Part shown: positions 25,063 to 33,885 of the stretch, in pieces
How the letters are laid out: each line of letters starts with the position of its first letter
How positions within the stretch are numbered: the first letter of the stretch is position 1
NCBI RefSeq assembly: GCF_042429235.1
Contig: NZ_JBHMBA010000009.1
Strand: one strand, 5' to 3'
Origin: Arthrobacter_B citreus
Lineage (GTDB): Bacteria > Actinomycetota > Actinomycetes > Actinomycetales > Micrococcaceae
DNA length: 64,000 nt
The notes under the pieces: generated by a model
Databases searched by the model: none
Told to the model about the DNA's origin: nothing
The model's input: only the letters and a program-made list of their open reading frames with translations
Translations under genes and position numbers: made by a program

Positions 25063-25710
25063 TCAATCCGTATCCCGCAAGGACACCAGCATCCGCTTCA
25101 CATCGCGGAATTCGGCAGAATCAACATAGGCGGCAGCACCATCAAGATAGGACTGCCCCGGCGCTAATTCGTCCGAGGGGTATGCTCCGGCAAAACGGCC
25201 GCCGCTGGATTCGGTGAAGGTGAAGAAATCAAAAAGGCCGCACTGGCCTCGGTCGCCTGTTTCACTGATGACGGCATAAGTGGCCACCGGTTCGCCGCGG
25301 TCCGGAGATGACGGGGCAATGGAACGGTAAACAAACCGCTGCTCAGTGCCCTGTATGGACTCCAATTCCGGCATGGGCTCGGTGTCGTATTCGGTGTATT
25401 GGACGTCCACATCCGGGTCCGAACAAATCAAATCGGCAATGAGTCCGGTGTCCAGACGCGCAACCATGTCTCCCCCGGCGTCTTTCACCTGCACGGAAAT
25501 CCCGCCGGCCGGGTCATTGGCGAGGGCAGGTTCCTCCTGCACCTTCCAGTCCGCCCGATGCTCGAACACGAGGGAACCGTCCGGAGTTGTGTAGGAAACC
25601 CAGGCCGCCGGGGCACTGGATGGTTGACCGGTGTCAGATGGACCGGCACAGGATGACATACTGAGCACAAGCAGCGTCGCCGCCGCCAGCGTGGTGTTAC
25701 GGTATCTCAC
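25063..25710 (-). CDS. Putative lipoprotein of unknown function
   Basis: A 215-residue protein with a lipoprotein signal (TTLAAATLLVLSMSSCAGPS, lipobox-like SMSSC). The mature part begins WVSYTTPDGSLVFEHRADWKVQEEPA, which resembles the PsbP/LpqN-like fold opening of some actinobacterial lipoproteins. GTG at 25710 is chosen because GGGAG lies five bases upstream; the frame is open to 25740. No enzymatic motif is seen. It is next to the DUF6318 gene but has its own start region. Confidence 0.75.
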   Translation of the reverse strand: MRYRNTTLAAATLLVLSMSSCAGPSDTGQPSSAPAAWVSYTTPDGSLVFEHRADWKVQEEPALANDPAGGISVQVKDAGGDMVARLDTGLIADLICSDPDVDVQYTEYDTEPMPELESIQGTEQRFVYRSIAPSSPDRGEPVATYAVISETGDRGQCGLFDFFTFTESSGGRFAGAYPSDELAPGQSYLDGAAAYVDSAEFRDVKRMLVSLRDTD

Positions 25711-25881
25711 ATCAGCTCCCGGAGATGTCCGCGCTAGCACTCAATGCTACCCAGCTGCGGCACCCGCGCCCAGAGCATCCGGTCCAACCGGGATGCGCCC
25801 GGCCTATCCGGTCCGCACCCGAGGGAAGACCAGCACCACCATTGTGCAGAGCCGCACGAGCCGCGCCCCTAAACCGCGGCC

Positions 25882-27513
25882 ATGCAGCCCCGCACCAGCA
25901 ACTTATTGGAGGTTCCGATTACAGATATAGCCGCAGAACACGATGTGTATTTCGGTACCCCCGAGCCGGTGCATGAGAGCGAAGACCTGCAGACGGCTTC
26001 ATTGGCCGTCATTCAGCGGGTGGAACACCGGCCCGACGTCGTCAAGGTCAAGGGCCGCCTGACCCTGATGGACACCGGCCTGACCCCGAACCAGGCCATG
26101 GTCGAAGACCTGTTGTTTGTCAGGAAAGTCCTGGACAACGCCGGGATCACGTATCTTCTCGTCCGCGGCAACGACCAGCGTCCGGTAATCGCCGTTGACC
26201 TGGCCCACCGCGATGAACTGCGCCGCGCGATGATTGAAGCCTGCCGCGAAGAGCCTTTCTATTCGCGCAGCGTGGACACCAAGAAGACACGGACCCTGCT
26301 GATTGCAGACGGGGAGCTCGCGTTGGGAACCACATCGCGGATTTACCGGGTTTTCCGCCCGCGTGCCGTCAGCGGCACAAACCTGGTCTTCGGTCCTTCC
26401 GCCGGGGTACAGCTGGAACTGTGGGACCTCACCGGCCCCGAAATAACGCTCCCGGTGGAAAACTCCCTGACCAGGCGCACCCTGCCGGCCAACGAAGTGG
26501 TCCGGGGAACCGTGGAAAAGCACGGGCTTACTTGGCCGACCATCGAGAACATGTTCGCGGACCACGCCACCGACATCGACTTCGACGTCGACCTCGTCTT
26601 CTCCTGGGTGGACGGCAGCTCCGCTGAATACCAGGCTGCACGCGCCGAGCGGATGAAGGGTGCCGTAGTCGGCGAAGGGGATGACAACGAAGCCCGCTTC
26701 CGCCACATCAACGAACTCAAGTACGCCCTGCGCTCGGTCTATATGTTTGCGCCGTGGATCCGCCGCATTTTCATTGCCACCGATTCGGACCGCCCGGCAT
26801 GGCTGGCGGACCACCCATCGGTGACCTTTGTCCCGGCGGAAGAACACTTCAGGGACCCCTCGGTGCTGCCCACGCACAACTCGCAGGCCGTCGAGGCGCA
26901 GCTGCAGCACATTCCCGGGCTGGCCGAGCACTTCCTGTACTCGAACGACGACATGTTCTTTGGCCGCCCGGTGGGCCCGGACCTGTTCTTCTCCCCCGGC
27001 GGCATCACCAAGTTCATTGAGGCAAGCACCCGCATCGGTCTCGGAGCAAACGACCCGGAACGCAGCGGTTTCGAAAACGCGGCACGGGTAAACCGGCGCC
27101 TGCTCTGGGAACGCTTTGGCCGCATCACCACCCGGCACTTGGAACATACGGCGGCGCCCCTGCGCAAAAGCGTGCTTCTGGAAATGGAAAACGAGTTCCC
27201 GAACGAATTCGCCGCAACCGCTGCCAGCAGGTTCCGCGCGAAGGACAACATCTCGGTGACCAATTCGCTGTACCACTACTACGCGCTGCTCACCGGCCGC
27301 GCCGTCACCCAGGAAACCGCAAAGGTAAAGTACGTGGACACCACGTCCTACTCCGGGCTGAAATCCATGGACAAGCTGCTGGCCAAACGCAACATGGACC
27401 TGTTCTGCCTCAATGACGGCAGCTTCCCCGAAGTCCCGTCGGACGAACGGGCCGAGCGCGTCACCGATTTCCTCGAGAAGTTCTTCCCGATCAAGGCCCC
27501 CTGGGAGAACTAG
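25882..27513 (+). CDS. Stealth-family sugar-phosphate transferase
   Basis: A protein of up to 543 residues with all Stealth conserved regions: CR1 IDFDVDLVFSWVDGSS (about residue 228), CR2 NELKYALRSVYMFAPWIRRIFIATDSD, CR3 EHFLYSNDDMFFGRPVGPDLFF, and CR4 TNSLYHYYALLTGRA. Family members make phosphodiester-linked polysaccharides (CpsY, SacB, GlcNAc-1-phosphotransferase). Here no other capsule or glycan gene lies nearby. The start is uncertain: ATG 25882 has no ribosome site, while GGAGG at about 25908 points to a start further in, for example GTG at about 25944. The gene converges on a 22-base-arm hairpin shared with the next gene. Confidence 0.88.
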   Translation: MQPRTSNLLEVPITDIAAEHDVYFGTPEPVHESEDLQTASLAVIQRVEHRPDVVKVKGRLTLMDTGLTPNQAMVEDLLFVRKVLDNAGITYLLVRGNDQRPVIAVDLAHRDELRRAMIEACREEPFYSRSVDTKKTRTLLIADGELALGTTSRIYRVFRPRAVSGTNLVFGPSAGVQLELWDLTGPEITLPVENSLTRRTLPANEVVRGTVEKHGLTWPTIENMFADHATDIDFDVDLVFSWVDGSSAEYQAARAERMKGAVVGEGDDNEARFRHINELKYALRSVYMFAPWIRRIFIATDSDRPAWLADHPSVTFVPAEEHFRDPSVLPTHNSQAVEAQLQHIPGLAEHFLYSNDDMFFGRPVGPDLFFSPGGITKFIEASTRIGLGANDPERSGFENAARVNRRLLWERFGRITTRHLEHTAAPLRKSVLLEMENEFPNEFAATAASRFRAKDNISVTNSLYHYYALLTGRAVTQETAKVKYVDTTSYSGLKSMDKLLAKRNMDLFCLNDGSFPEVPSDERAERVTDFLEKFFPIKAPWEN

Positions 27514-28301
27514 GCGCCGGCTGGATTCCTTTCTGGCTGCCGTGCGGCAGCCAGAAAGGAATCCAGCAGAGCACGCAGCTGCCCGGGTTCCGTCCCCGGC
27601 GCCTCCGGGTGCCACTGCACCCCCAGCAGCCATCCCGGCTGCCCGTCCTCCCTTTCCACTGCTTCGATGACGCCGTCGGCCGCGGCGGCGCTGATGCGAA
27701 GTCCCCTGCCCAGCTTCCGCACCGCCTGGTGGTGGCCGGACTGGACCGGCAGCGTCGGAACGGCCATCGGGCCGAGCGCGTCCGCCAAAAGCGTTCCGGA
27801 ACGGACGACGACGGCGTGGGCCGCCATCCCGGTCCCGGCCGGTGCGGGAGGCGCGTAAGGTGCGGGAGGCGCGGCCAGCAGCCGGTGAACCGACCCGGCG
27901 CCAAGGTCTTCGCGCAGGCTGCCGCCGAAGGCCACGTTGATCAGCTGCATGCCGCGGCAAATGCCAAGCACCGGAATCCCGCGGCCGGCGGCGCCTTGGA
28001 TCACCTCCAGCTCGGCGGCATCGGCTTCCGGGCACACGTTGTCCAACGTCGGCTCGCCGGAGTTGCCGCCGTACCGGCGGGGATCAATGTCGCCGCCGCC
28101 GAGCACCAGGACACCGGCATACCCGGCGGCGTCGATCGGCCCGGCGGCGCTGTCCACCGGCACCGGCGTTCCGCCGGCGTCGAGGACTGCGGCCAGCGCT
28201 GAGTCGGCCAGCAGCTGCAGCTTGGCTGAGAAGCCGGCACTGTGGGAAGCCGCGGACCGCGCCCAAATGACCGCGATCCGCGGCGGTGATTTGTCGGCCA
28301 T
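27510..28301 (-). CDS. Class I glutamine-amidotransferase-like gamma-glutamyl hydrolase (peptidase C26)
   Basis: A 263-residue hydrolase of the PuuD / gamma-glutamyl-GABA hydrolase type. VLVLGGGDIDPRRYG, the nucleophile elbow VLGICRGMQLINVAFGG (Cys115) and LLGVQWHPEAPGT (catalytic His and Glu, near residue 230) are present. It cleaves gamma-glutamyl amide bonds in polyamine or related amine catabolism; the exact substrate is unknown. Its last 19 codons (LDSFLAAARQPERNPAGA) are encoded by a perfect 22-base inverted repeat, so the C-terminus is dictated by a hairpin. The stop overlaps the Stealth gene by four bases. Confidence 0.88.
   Translation of the reverse strand: MADKSPPRIAVIWARSAASHSAGFSAKLQLLADSALAAVLDAGGTPVPVDSAAGPIDAAGYAGVLVLGGGDIDPRRYGGNSGEPTLDNVCPEADAAELEVIQGAAGRGIPVLGICRGMQLINVAFGGSLREDLGAGSVHRLLAAPPAPYAPPAPAGTGMAAHAVVVRSGTLLADALGPMAVPTLPVQSGHHQAVRKLGRGLRISAAAADGVIEAVEREDGQPGWLLGVQWHPEAPGTEPGQLRALLDSFLAAARQPERNPAGA
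27520..27567. terminator. Perfect 22-base-arm hairpin inside the 3' coding end
   Basis: The arms 27520-27541 and 27546-27567 are exactly complementary, with a GTGC loop. The repeat starts GCTGGATTCC and mirrors as GGAATCCAGC. It lies at the junction of the convergent Stealth and C26 genes and is translated as part of the latter. It probably acts as a bidirectional terminator. Confidence 0.8.
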
Positions 28302-28337
28302 AGGGTGCCTGCCGCCGTCGTCGTCCGCGAAACGAAA

Positions 28338-30008
28338 CTACCGGGTGACCACCACGTGCTCGTCCGGCACACAGTGCGTCATGGTCAGGCCCTCGACATC
28401 GCGCGGTCCGTTGGAACCCAGGTTCTTCATCCAGGCCTTTTCCGCCTCGGACAGGGTTTGGGTTGCCAGCGGGCCCAGGTCCCGGACCTCTTCCAGCCCG
28501 ATGCCCAGGCCCTCGCCCACGCGCGAGCCGAGTTCGTCGTCGCACATGTAGAAGTGCCAGAGCATGCGCTCCTGGACCGGGCGGACCGCTTCGCCGATGT
28601 TGGCCACAAAGTTGGCCACCAGGTCATCCTTCTCCCACTGCTCCATCAGCTGGTAGCGCTGACCGGCCTGGATGTAGTCATTGGTGCGCGGAATCCGGGC
28701 GCGCGTCAGTCTGCCTGTGAGGTCCGGCCCCTGCTCATCGTGCGCCGGCTTCGGAGCCTCGGGGATGCCTCCGGTGATGGAAGGTTCGTAGTTCACATGC
28801 GGATTCTGCCCCGGAGCCAGGTCAGTGAAGTACGACATCTGGCCGCCGCGCTGGTTGGTGGCCGCCGGCGCGTGCTTGGGTGAATTCACCGGAAGCTGCA
28901 GGTAGTTCGGGCCCACCCGGTAGCGCTGCGTGTCCGAGTAGCTGAAGGTGCGGCCCACCAGCATCTTGTCGTCCGAGAAGTCCAGGCCGTCCACCAGGAC
29001 ACCGGTGCCAAAGGAAATCTGCTCGGCCTCGTTGTGGTGGTCCGTGATGTTCCGGTTCAGGGTCATGGTGCCGACGTACTTGGGCTCAAAATCCTGCTCC
29101 GGCCAGGTCTTGGTGTCATCGAGCGGATCCCAGTCCAGCTCCGGATGGTCATGGTCATCCATCATCTGCACGTAGAGATCCCATTTGGGATAGTTGCCGG
29201 ACTCGATGGCCTCGTACAGGTCCTTGGAGGCATGGCCCAAGTCGTTGGCCTGGATGTTGGCGGCGTCCTCCTCGGTCATCGACTTCACGCCCTGCTGCGG
29301 CAGCCAGTGGTACTTCACCAGTTTGGTGTCGCCCTGCTCGTTCACCCACTTGTAGGTGTTCACGCCAAAACCCTGCATGTGCCGGTAATCCGCCGGTATG
29401 CCCCTTGGGCTGAACAGGTTCACCAGCATGTGCATGGATTCAGGCGTCTGGGACATGAAGTCGAAAATCCGTGCCGGTTCCTGCCGGAAGGTAATCGGAT
29501 CTGGTTTCAGGGAATGGATCACATCGGGGAACTTGATGGCGTCGCGGATGAAGAAGACGCCCAGGTTGTTGCCCACCAGGTCCCAGTTGCCGTCCTCGGT
29601 GTAGAACTTCACCGCGAACCCTCGCGGATCGCGGGCGGTCTCGGACGAGTCCCGGCCGCCGATCACGGTGGAGAACCGGATGGCGACATCGGTTTTCTTG
29701 CCCGGCTCAGCGAGCAGGCGTGCCCGGGTGTATCGGGCGATCGGCTCGTCACCCCACTTTCCGGAGGCCTCGAATTCACCGTAGGCAACAAACCCGCGGG
29801 CATGGACTACGCGTTCGGGGATGCGTTCGCGGTCGAAGTGGCTGATTTTCTCCAGGAAGGGATAGTTCTCGAGGGTCGCCGGGCCACGAGGTCCCACGGT
29901 GCGGCTGTTCTGGTTGTCATACACCGGGTGGCCCTGGCGGGTGGTCAGATGCTGCTGAACGGCCTGCTCGCCGTCCGCGGGGTGCTGGTTCTCTGGCTCT
30001 GTCATCAC
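28338..30008 (-). CDS. katA: Catalase (monofunctional haem type)
   Basis: A 556-residue haem enzyme that dismutates hydrogen peroxide. The distal His69 (ERVVHARGFVAYG), Asn147/148 (DLVGNNLGVFFIRD) and proximal Tyr357 (RTFSYSDTQRYRVG) are intact, and the haem-pocket segment IRFSTVIGGRDSSETARDPRGFAVKFYT is canonical. The length fits a small-subunit catalase (no flavodoxin-like C-terminal domain) with an extended C-terminus. It is a single-gene unit; the 139-base gap to the divergent PPOX-type gene holds its promoter, but I see no clear OxyR or FurA box. Confidence 0.96.
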   Translation of the reverse strand: MMTEPENQHPADGEQAVQQHLTTRQGHPVYDNQNSRTVGPRGPATLENYPFLEKISHFDRERIPERVVHARGFVAYGEFEASGKWGDEPIARYTRARLLAEPGKKTDVAIRFSTVIGGRDSSETARDPRGFAVKFYTEDGNWDLVGNNLGVFFIRDAIKFPDVIHSLKPDPITFRQEPARIFDFMSQTPESMHMLVNLFSPRGIPADYRHMQGFGVNTYKWVNEQGDTKLVKYHWLPQQGVKSMTEEDAANIQANDLGHASKDLYEAIESGNYPKWDLYVQMMDDHDHPELDWDPLDDTKTWPEQDFEPKYVGTMTLNRNITDHHNEAEQISFGTGVLVDGLDFSDDKMLVGRTFSYSDTQRYRVGPNYLQLPVNSPKHAPAATNQRGGQMSYFTDLAPGQNPHVNYEPSITGGIPEAPKPAHDEQGPDLTGRLTRARIPRTNDYIQAGQRYQLMEQWEKDDLVANFVANIGEAVRPVQERMLWHFYMCDDELGSRVGEGLGIGLEEVRDLGPLATQTLSEAEKAWMKNLGSNGPRDVEGLTMTHCVPDEHVVVTR

Positions 30009-30147
30009 ATTCTCTCCGGTTCGGTGACTGGCTGATGAGGGTGAAGATATTCCTCTTCAACTCTTTCCGAGACGCACATCACGAGTCAACCGCTGTCCGT
30101 CGCGGACTGCAGTGGCGGTCAGCGTTCCCGCTTGGCACACTGGGGCC

Positions 30148-30570
30148 ATGACTACTGAAGATCGCCCGCCCGTTGTGGAACTTACCGCCGAGCAGAGCTG
30201 GAAATACCTGGAGAAGACGTACCACGGCCGTTTGGCGGTCAGCGTGGGCAATATGCCCAGCATTTACCCGCTGAACTACTATGCGCACGACGGCGTCATC
30301 CTCTTCCGCACCAGCCCGGGCACCAAGCTGGCCGAGTTGACGGTAAACGATCATGTGGCCTTCGAAGCGGACGGCGTTCACAGCGACCAGGCCTGGTCAG
30401 TGGTGGTCAAAGGCACCACGCGCCGGCTTGAGCTCCAAAGCGAGATCGACGCCGCGGATGAGCTTCCGCTTCAGCCGTGGGTGCGGACGCTGAAGTACCG
30501 GTACGTGGAGATCCAACCGGAAAGCATCACCGGGCGGTTCTTCAATCTGGGACCGGAACCGGAGCGGTAA
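30148..30570 (+). CDS. Pyridoxamine 5'-phosphate oxidase-family (split-barrel FMN/F420) protein
   Basis: A 140-residue split-barrel protein. LEKTYHGRLAVSVGNMPSIYPLNYYAHDGVILFRTSPGTKLAEL is the conserved core of small FMN- or F420-binding proteins (Nim/Rv-type). AWSVVVKGTTRRLE follows. It may be an F420-dependent reductase or a haem/flavin-binding stress protein. ATG 30148 is favoured: CACACT lies six bases upstream (leaderless pattern), and the frame is open earlier without similarity. It is divergent from catalase. Confidence 0.85.
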   Translation: MTTEDRPPVVELTAEQSWKYLEKTYHGRLAVSVGNMPSIYPLNYYAHDGVILFRTSPGTKLAELTVNDHVAFEADGVHSDQAWSVVVKGTTRRLELQSEIDAADELPLQPWVRTLKYRYVEIQPESITGRFFNLGPEPER

Positions 30571-30572
30571 GC

Positions 30573-31469
30573 CTACGCGGAGGCCAGCTGGTGGGCGTCG
30601 AGAATGCGGACCCCCGCTGCTTTCAGCCTGCGGCTTGTCTCCGCCTCGTCCACCCGTTCCCCGACCGTCCGGTCCTCGTCCAGCGGGACCACGGAATGCA
30701 CCACGGAATCCTCGTAGACGTGCACCATGTTGTATGCCTGGCCCGCGTCCTGCCCGCGCGTTCCCCGTGTCGTCAGGTCCTGGGTGTAACAGGTGGCTGA
30801 TGCCACTGAGACGGGGATCCCGGCAAAGGTTGCGAACGTGGAGTAGTGCAGGTGTCCGGCAATGATGGACCGGACGTCCGTTCCCTCCAAAACGGCCGCC
30901 AGGTCACGCTGCTGGCGCAGTTCCACCAGGACTGCCAGGTCCTGGACGCTGGGGACCGGCGGATGGTGCATGGCCAGGATGGTGCCTTCCGGCGCCGGGG
31001 TCCTCAGGACGTCGCGCAGCCAGTTCAGCTGGGCACCGCTCAGCTCCCCGTGGTGGTAGCCGGGGACGGTGGTGTCCAGCGTGATGATCCGCAGTCCGTT
31101 GACTTCGTAGACACGGTCGACCGGCGCCATGTCCGGGGCCTCGTCCAGCAGGGAAGACTTGAAGTTCTCCCTGTTGTCGTGGTTGCCCATGGCCCAGATG
31201 ACCTGCGCTCCCATGCGCTCCGCGGCGGGCAGGACGATGTCCCTGAGCTTGGCGTATGCCTGGGGTTCGCCTTTGTCCGCCAGATCGCCCGTGAACACGA
31301 TGGCCTCGGGCCGCTGCCCGGAATCTTCCAGCCGGGCGAAGAGGTCGTCCAGTTTTTCCTGGCTGTCCACCGCTCCGTAAAGCGGACTGGAGCCGGCAAC
31401 CAGGTGTGTGTCGCTGAGGTGAAGAATGAAATGACTCGGCCGTGGATGCTCGGCCGGGAGGAAATCCAT
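30573..31469 (-). CDS. Calcineurin-like metallophosphoesterase (CpdA-like 3',5'-cyclic nucleotide phosphodiesterase)
   Basis: A 298-residue phosphodiesterase with the full two-metal motif set: HLSDTHLVAG (D-x-H), VFTGDLADKGEP (GD), WAMGNHDNREN (GNHD), MHHPPVPS and IIAGHLHYSTFATF (GHxH). The spacing fits the CpdA/Icc subclass, for example mycobacterial Rv0805. It would hydrolyse cAMP or related cyclic nucleotides. A cyclic-nucleotide-binding glutaminase occurs in this window at 56.2 kb, but there is no direct link. The 3' end converges with the PPOX-type gene with two bases between. Confidence 0.9.
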   Translation of the reverse strand: MDFLPAEHPRPSHFILHLSDTHLVAGSSPLYGAVDSQEKLDDLFARLEDSGQRPEAIVFTGDLADKGEPQAYAKLRDIVLPAAERMGAQVIWAMGNHDNRENFKSSLLDEAPDMAPVDRVYEVNGLRIITLDTTVPGYHHGELSGAQLNWLRDVLRTPAPEGTILAMHHPPVPSVQDLAVLVELRQQRDLAAVLEGTDVRSIIAGHLHYSTFATFAGIPVSVASATCYTQDLTTRGTRGQDAGQAYNMVHVYEDSVVHSVVPLDEDRTVGERVDEAETSRRLKAAGVRILDAHQLASA

Positions 31470-31697
31470 GAGGACCTTCTAGTGTCGACGACAGCTGCTA
31501 GTTCCTTCTCCTCCACTAAACCAGAGTTTCGGGGAGAGGGTTAACTAAAACCGGCGTGTTCCGCCTCGCACCCTTCAGGCGGCACTGGAAGCGGGTACCC
31601 GGGGCACCGGCCGCGGCAGGTGGAGGATGTGCTCTGGCGCGACGCCCTTCCCGGCCGTAGGCTCATGGATGTCAGCGATTTCACGGAAGGACCCCCC

Positions 31698-32231
31698 ATG
31701 AGAATCAGCCACATTCCGCTGCGCCTGGCCACAGGCGCGTACATCCTGAACTCCGGCCTGGGCAAGCGAAACCTCGACAAGGAAAGCGCAGCCGGTCTGC
31801 AGCAGATGGCTTCCAATGCCTTTCCCCAGGTAATGGATCTTGACTCGGAACGGTTCGGCAAGCTGCTCAGTGCAGCTGAGATTACCGTGGGACTGACCCT
31901 GCTGCTGCCGTTTGTCCCCAGCCGGCTCGCCGGACTGGTCCTGGGAGCGTTCTCCGGCGGAATGCTCACCATGTATGCCAAGACCCCGGGCCTGACCGAA
32001 CCTGACGGCATCAGGCCCACCGCCCAGGGCACACCGCTGGCCAAGGACGTATGGATGGCCGGAATTGCGGCTTCGCTGATTCTGGACCGCAAGAACCGCA
32101 CCAAGGTCAAGGAAGTCAAGGTGCCCGCGCCGGTTAAGGCGGGCGTTGCCGCGGCAGCGGTGAAGACAGCCAAGGACGTCGTCGAAAAGACTGGTAAAAA
32201 GGACAGCCGGAAGTCCAAGGCTTCCAAGTAG
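31698..32231 (+). CDS. DoxX-like membrane protein
   Basis: A 177-residue membrane protein. LGAYILNSGLGK-like ATGAYILNSGLGKRNLD at the start, AEITVGLTLLLPFVPSRLAGLVLGAFSGGMLTMYAKTPG and DVWMAGIAASLILDRKN resemble the DoxX/DUF4267 group of four-helix proteins. The C-terminus is a Lys/Ala-rich tail (KVKEVKVPAPVKAGVAAAAVKTAKDVVEK), histone-H1-like in composition. GGAAGG precedes the ATG at good spacing. Function unknown. It converges on the Mn transporter operon with a 12-base gap. Confidence 0.8.
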   Translation: MRISHIPLRLATGAYILNSGLGKRNLDKESAAGLQQMASNAFPQVMDLDSERFGKLLSAAEITVGLTLLLPFVPSRLAGLVLGAFSGGMLTMYAKTPGLTEPDGIRPTAQGTPLAKDVWMAGIAASLILDRKNRTKVKEVKVPAPVKAGVAAAAVKTAKDVVEKTGKKDSRKSKASK

Positions 32232-32243
32232 CGCTGGTTCCTT

Positions 32244-33107
32244 TCACACGTGACTCGAAGCGCGGGTTCGGCGCGCGGACAGCCGGCGGCCGAGAACCCC
32301 GTGGTGCGGGGCAAACAGGTACACCAGCGTGAAGACCGTGCCCTGGCACAGTACGATCATTCCGCCGGGTGAGGTGTCCAGATACCAGCTGAGATAGAGC
32401 CCCGCCACCGAGCACCCAACGGAGAGCAGCGGAGCCGCCACCAGCATGCGGGTGAACCGGTCGGTGAGCAGCTGAGCGGTGGCTCCCGGAATGATCAGCA
32501 TGGCCACCACCAGGATCACCCCCACCGCCTGCAGGGCCACGACGGAGGTCAGCGCCAGCAGCCCCAGCAGCGCGGCCCCCAGCAGGCGCGGGCTAAGCCC
32601 GACGGCGTGTGCGTGGGTCCGGTCGAAGGCGTACAGAGTGAAGTCACGCCGCTTGAGCAGCAGAGCCAACAGGGTCAGCCCGCCCAGAACGGCTACCTGG
32701 GTGAGGTCGGCGGGGCTGACCCCGAGGATGTTGCCGAAAATGATGTGGTTCAGATCGGTTTGGCTGGGAGTGACGGAAATCAGCACCAGTCCGAGCGCAA
32801 AGAGCGTGGTAAACACGATGCCCATCGCGGCATCCTCCTTGACCCTGCTGGTTCCATTGACGAGCCCGATCAGTGCCACGGCAAGGAAACCGAAAAGCAC
32901 AGCGCCGACGGCGAACGGGATCCCGGCGATGTACGCCAAGACCACTCCAGGCAGAACCGCGTGGGAAACGGCGTCCCCCATCAGCGACCAGCCGATGAGG
33001 ACCAGCCAGCAGGAAAGGACTCCGCAGACCGCTGCCGCAGTGACCGCCACGGCCATGGCGCGGACCATGAAGTCGTAGCTGAGCGGCTCGAGCAGCATCT
33101 CAAGCAT
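32244..33107 (-). CDS. Metal (Mn-type) ABC transporter permease
   Basis: A 287-residue integral membrane permease of the ZnuB/MntB/SitC family with about eight helices. LIGWSLMGDAVSHAVLPGVVLAYIAGIPFAVGA and VKEDAAMGIVFTTLFALGLVLIS are family hallmarks. It is the last gene of the SBP-ATPase-permease operon. ATG 33107 is chosen since it lies just before the stop of the ATPase gene (8-base overlap) and begins the conserved sequence. The C-terminus is Arg-rich (RRLSARRTRASSHV). Confidence 0.93.
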   Translation of the reverse strand: MLEMLLEPLSYDFMVRAMAVAVTAAAVCGVLSCWLVLIGWSLMGDAVSHAVLPGVVLAYIAGIPFAVGAVLFGFLAVALIGLVNGTSRVKEDAAMGIVFTTLFALGLVLISVTPSQTDLNHIIFGNILGVSPADLTQVAVLGGLTLLALLLKRRDFTLYAFDRTHAHAVGLSPRLLGAALLGLLALTSVVALQAVGVILVVAMLIIPGATAQLLTDRFTRMLVAAPLLSVGCSVAGLYLSWYLDTSPGGMIVLCQGTVFTLVYLFAPHHGVLGRRLSARRTRASSHV

Positions 33108-33885
33108 TGCCGCCGCCGCTCCGGGCTCCTTCGCCCCGACGGCCCGTAGCCGGCACGCCCGCCAGCACATCCATGCCGAAGGCACGGGCCAGGTGCTCGG
33201 GGCGCAACACCTCGCACGGATGTCCCTGCACCAGGACCCGGCGCATCAGCAGTACCGCCTGGTCGGCGAGACCGGGCAGCGCCTGCAGGTCGTGGGTGGA
33301 AACGAGAATGCTGCATCCGCTGTCGGCCAGTGCCCGCAGCTGGGAGATGATCGTGGCTTCGGACCTCTTGTCCACTCCGGCAAACGGTTCATCCAGCAGC
33401 ATCACCGAGGCCTCCTGGGCAATGCCGCGGGCCACGAACGCCCGTTTCTTCTGTCCGCCGGACAGGCGGCCAATCTGCCGATCCGCCAACCCGGTGAGTT
33501 CCACCCGTTCCAGTGCGCTGTCCACAGCTTGGTGGTCTGCCTTCCGCGGGCGGCGGGTGAACCCCATCCGCCCGTAGCGGCCCATCAGGACCACGTCGCG
33601 CACCGATACCGGAAAGGTCCAGTCCACTTCCTCGCTCTGGGGAACGTAGGCCACCTCGCCGCTGCGGCGGGCCAGGGCCGGGGTGGTTCCGTGGATCCGC
33701 ACGCCTCCGGCATCCGGCTTGACCAGTCCCATGATGGTTTTGAAGAGCGTCGACTTGCCGGAACCGTTCATCCCCACCAGCCCGCAGATGCAGCCGGAGT
33801 CCAGGGTGAGGCTGGCGCCCTCGAGTGCCGTGACGTCTCCGTACCGAACCGTCACGCCGCTGACCTCGATGGCCGGCACCCTCAC
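33100..33885 (-). CDS. Metal (Mn-type) ABC transporter ATP-binding protein
   Basis: A 261-residue ATPase with Walker A GMNGSGKS (about residues 38-45), Q-loop YVPQSEEVDWTFPVSVRDVVLMGR, signature LSGGQKKR, Walker B VMLLDEPFAGVD and switch His STHDL. The PQSEEVDWTFPVSVRDVV segment is characteristic of Mn/Fe-type systems (MntB, SitB, PsaB). It drives import through the adjacent permease. It overlaps the SBP gene by four bases upstream and the permease gene by eight bases downstream. Confidence 0.94.
   Translation of the reverse strand: MRVPAIEVSGVTVRYGDVTALEGASLTLDSGCICGLVGMNGSGKSTLFKTIMGLVKPDAGGVRIHGTTPALARRSGEVAYVPQSEEVDWTFPVSVRDVVLMGRYGRMGFTRRPRKADHQAVDSALERVELTGLADRQIGRLSGGQKKRAFVARGIAQEASVMLLDEPFAGVDKRSEATIISQLRALADSGCSILVSTHDLQALPGLADQAVLLMRRVLVQGHPCEVLRPEHLARAFGMDVLAGVPATGRRGEGARSGGGNA

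Noticed and set aside
25999..28035. 678-codon minus-strand open frame across the Stealth gene
   Set aside because: Shadow frame of Stealth and C26 coding DNA; no motif, no ribosome site.
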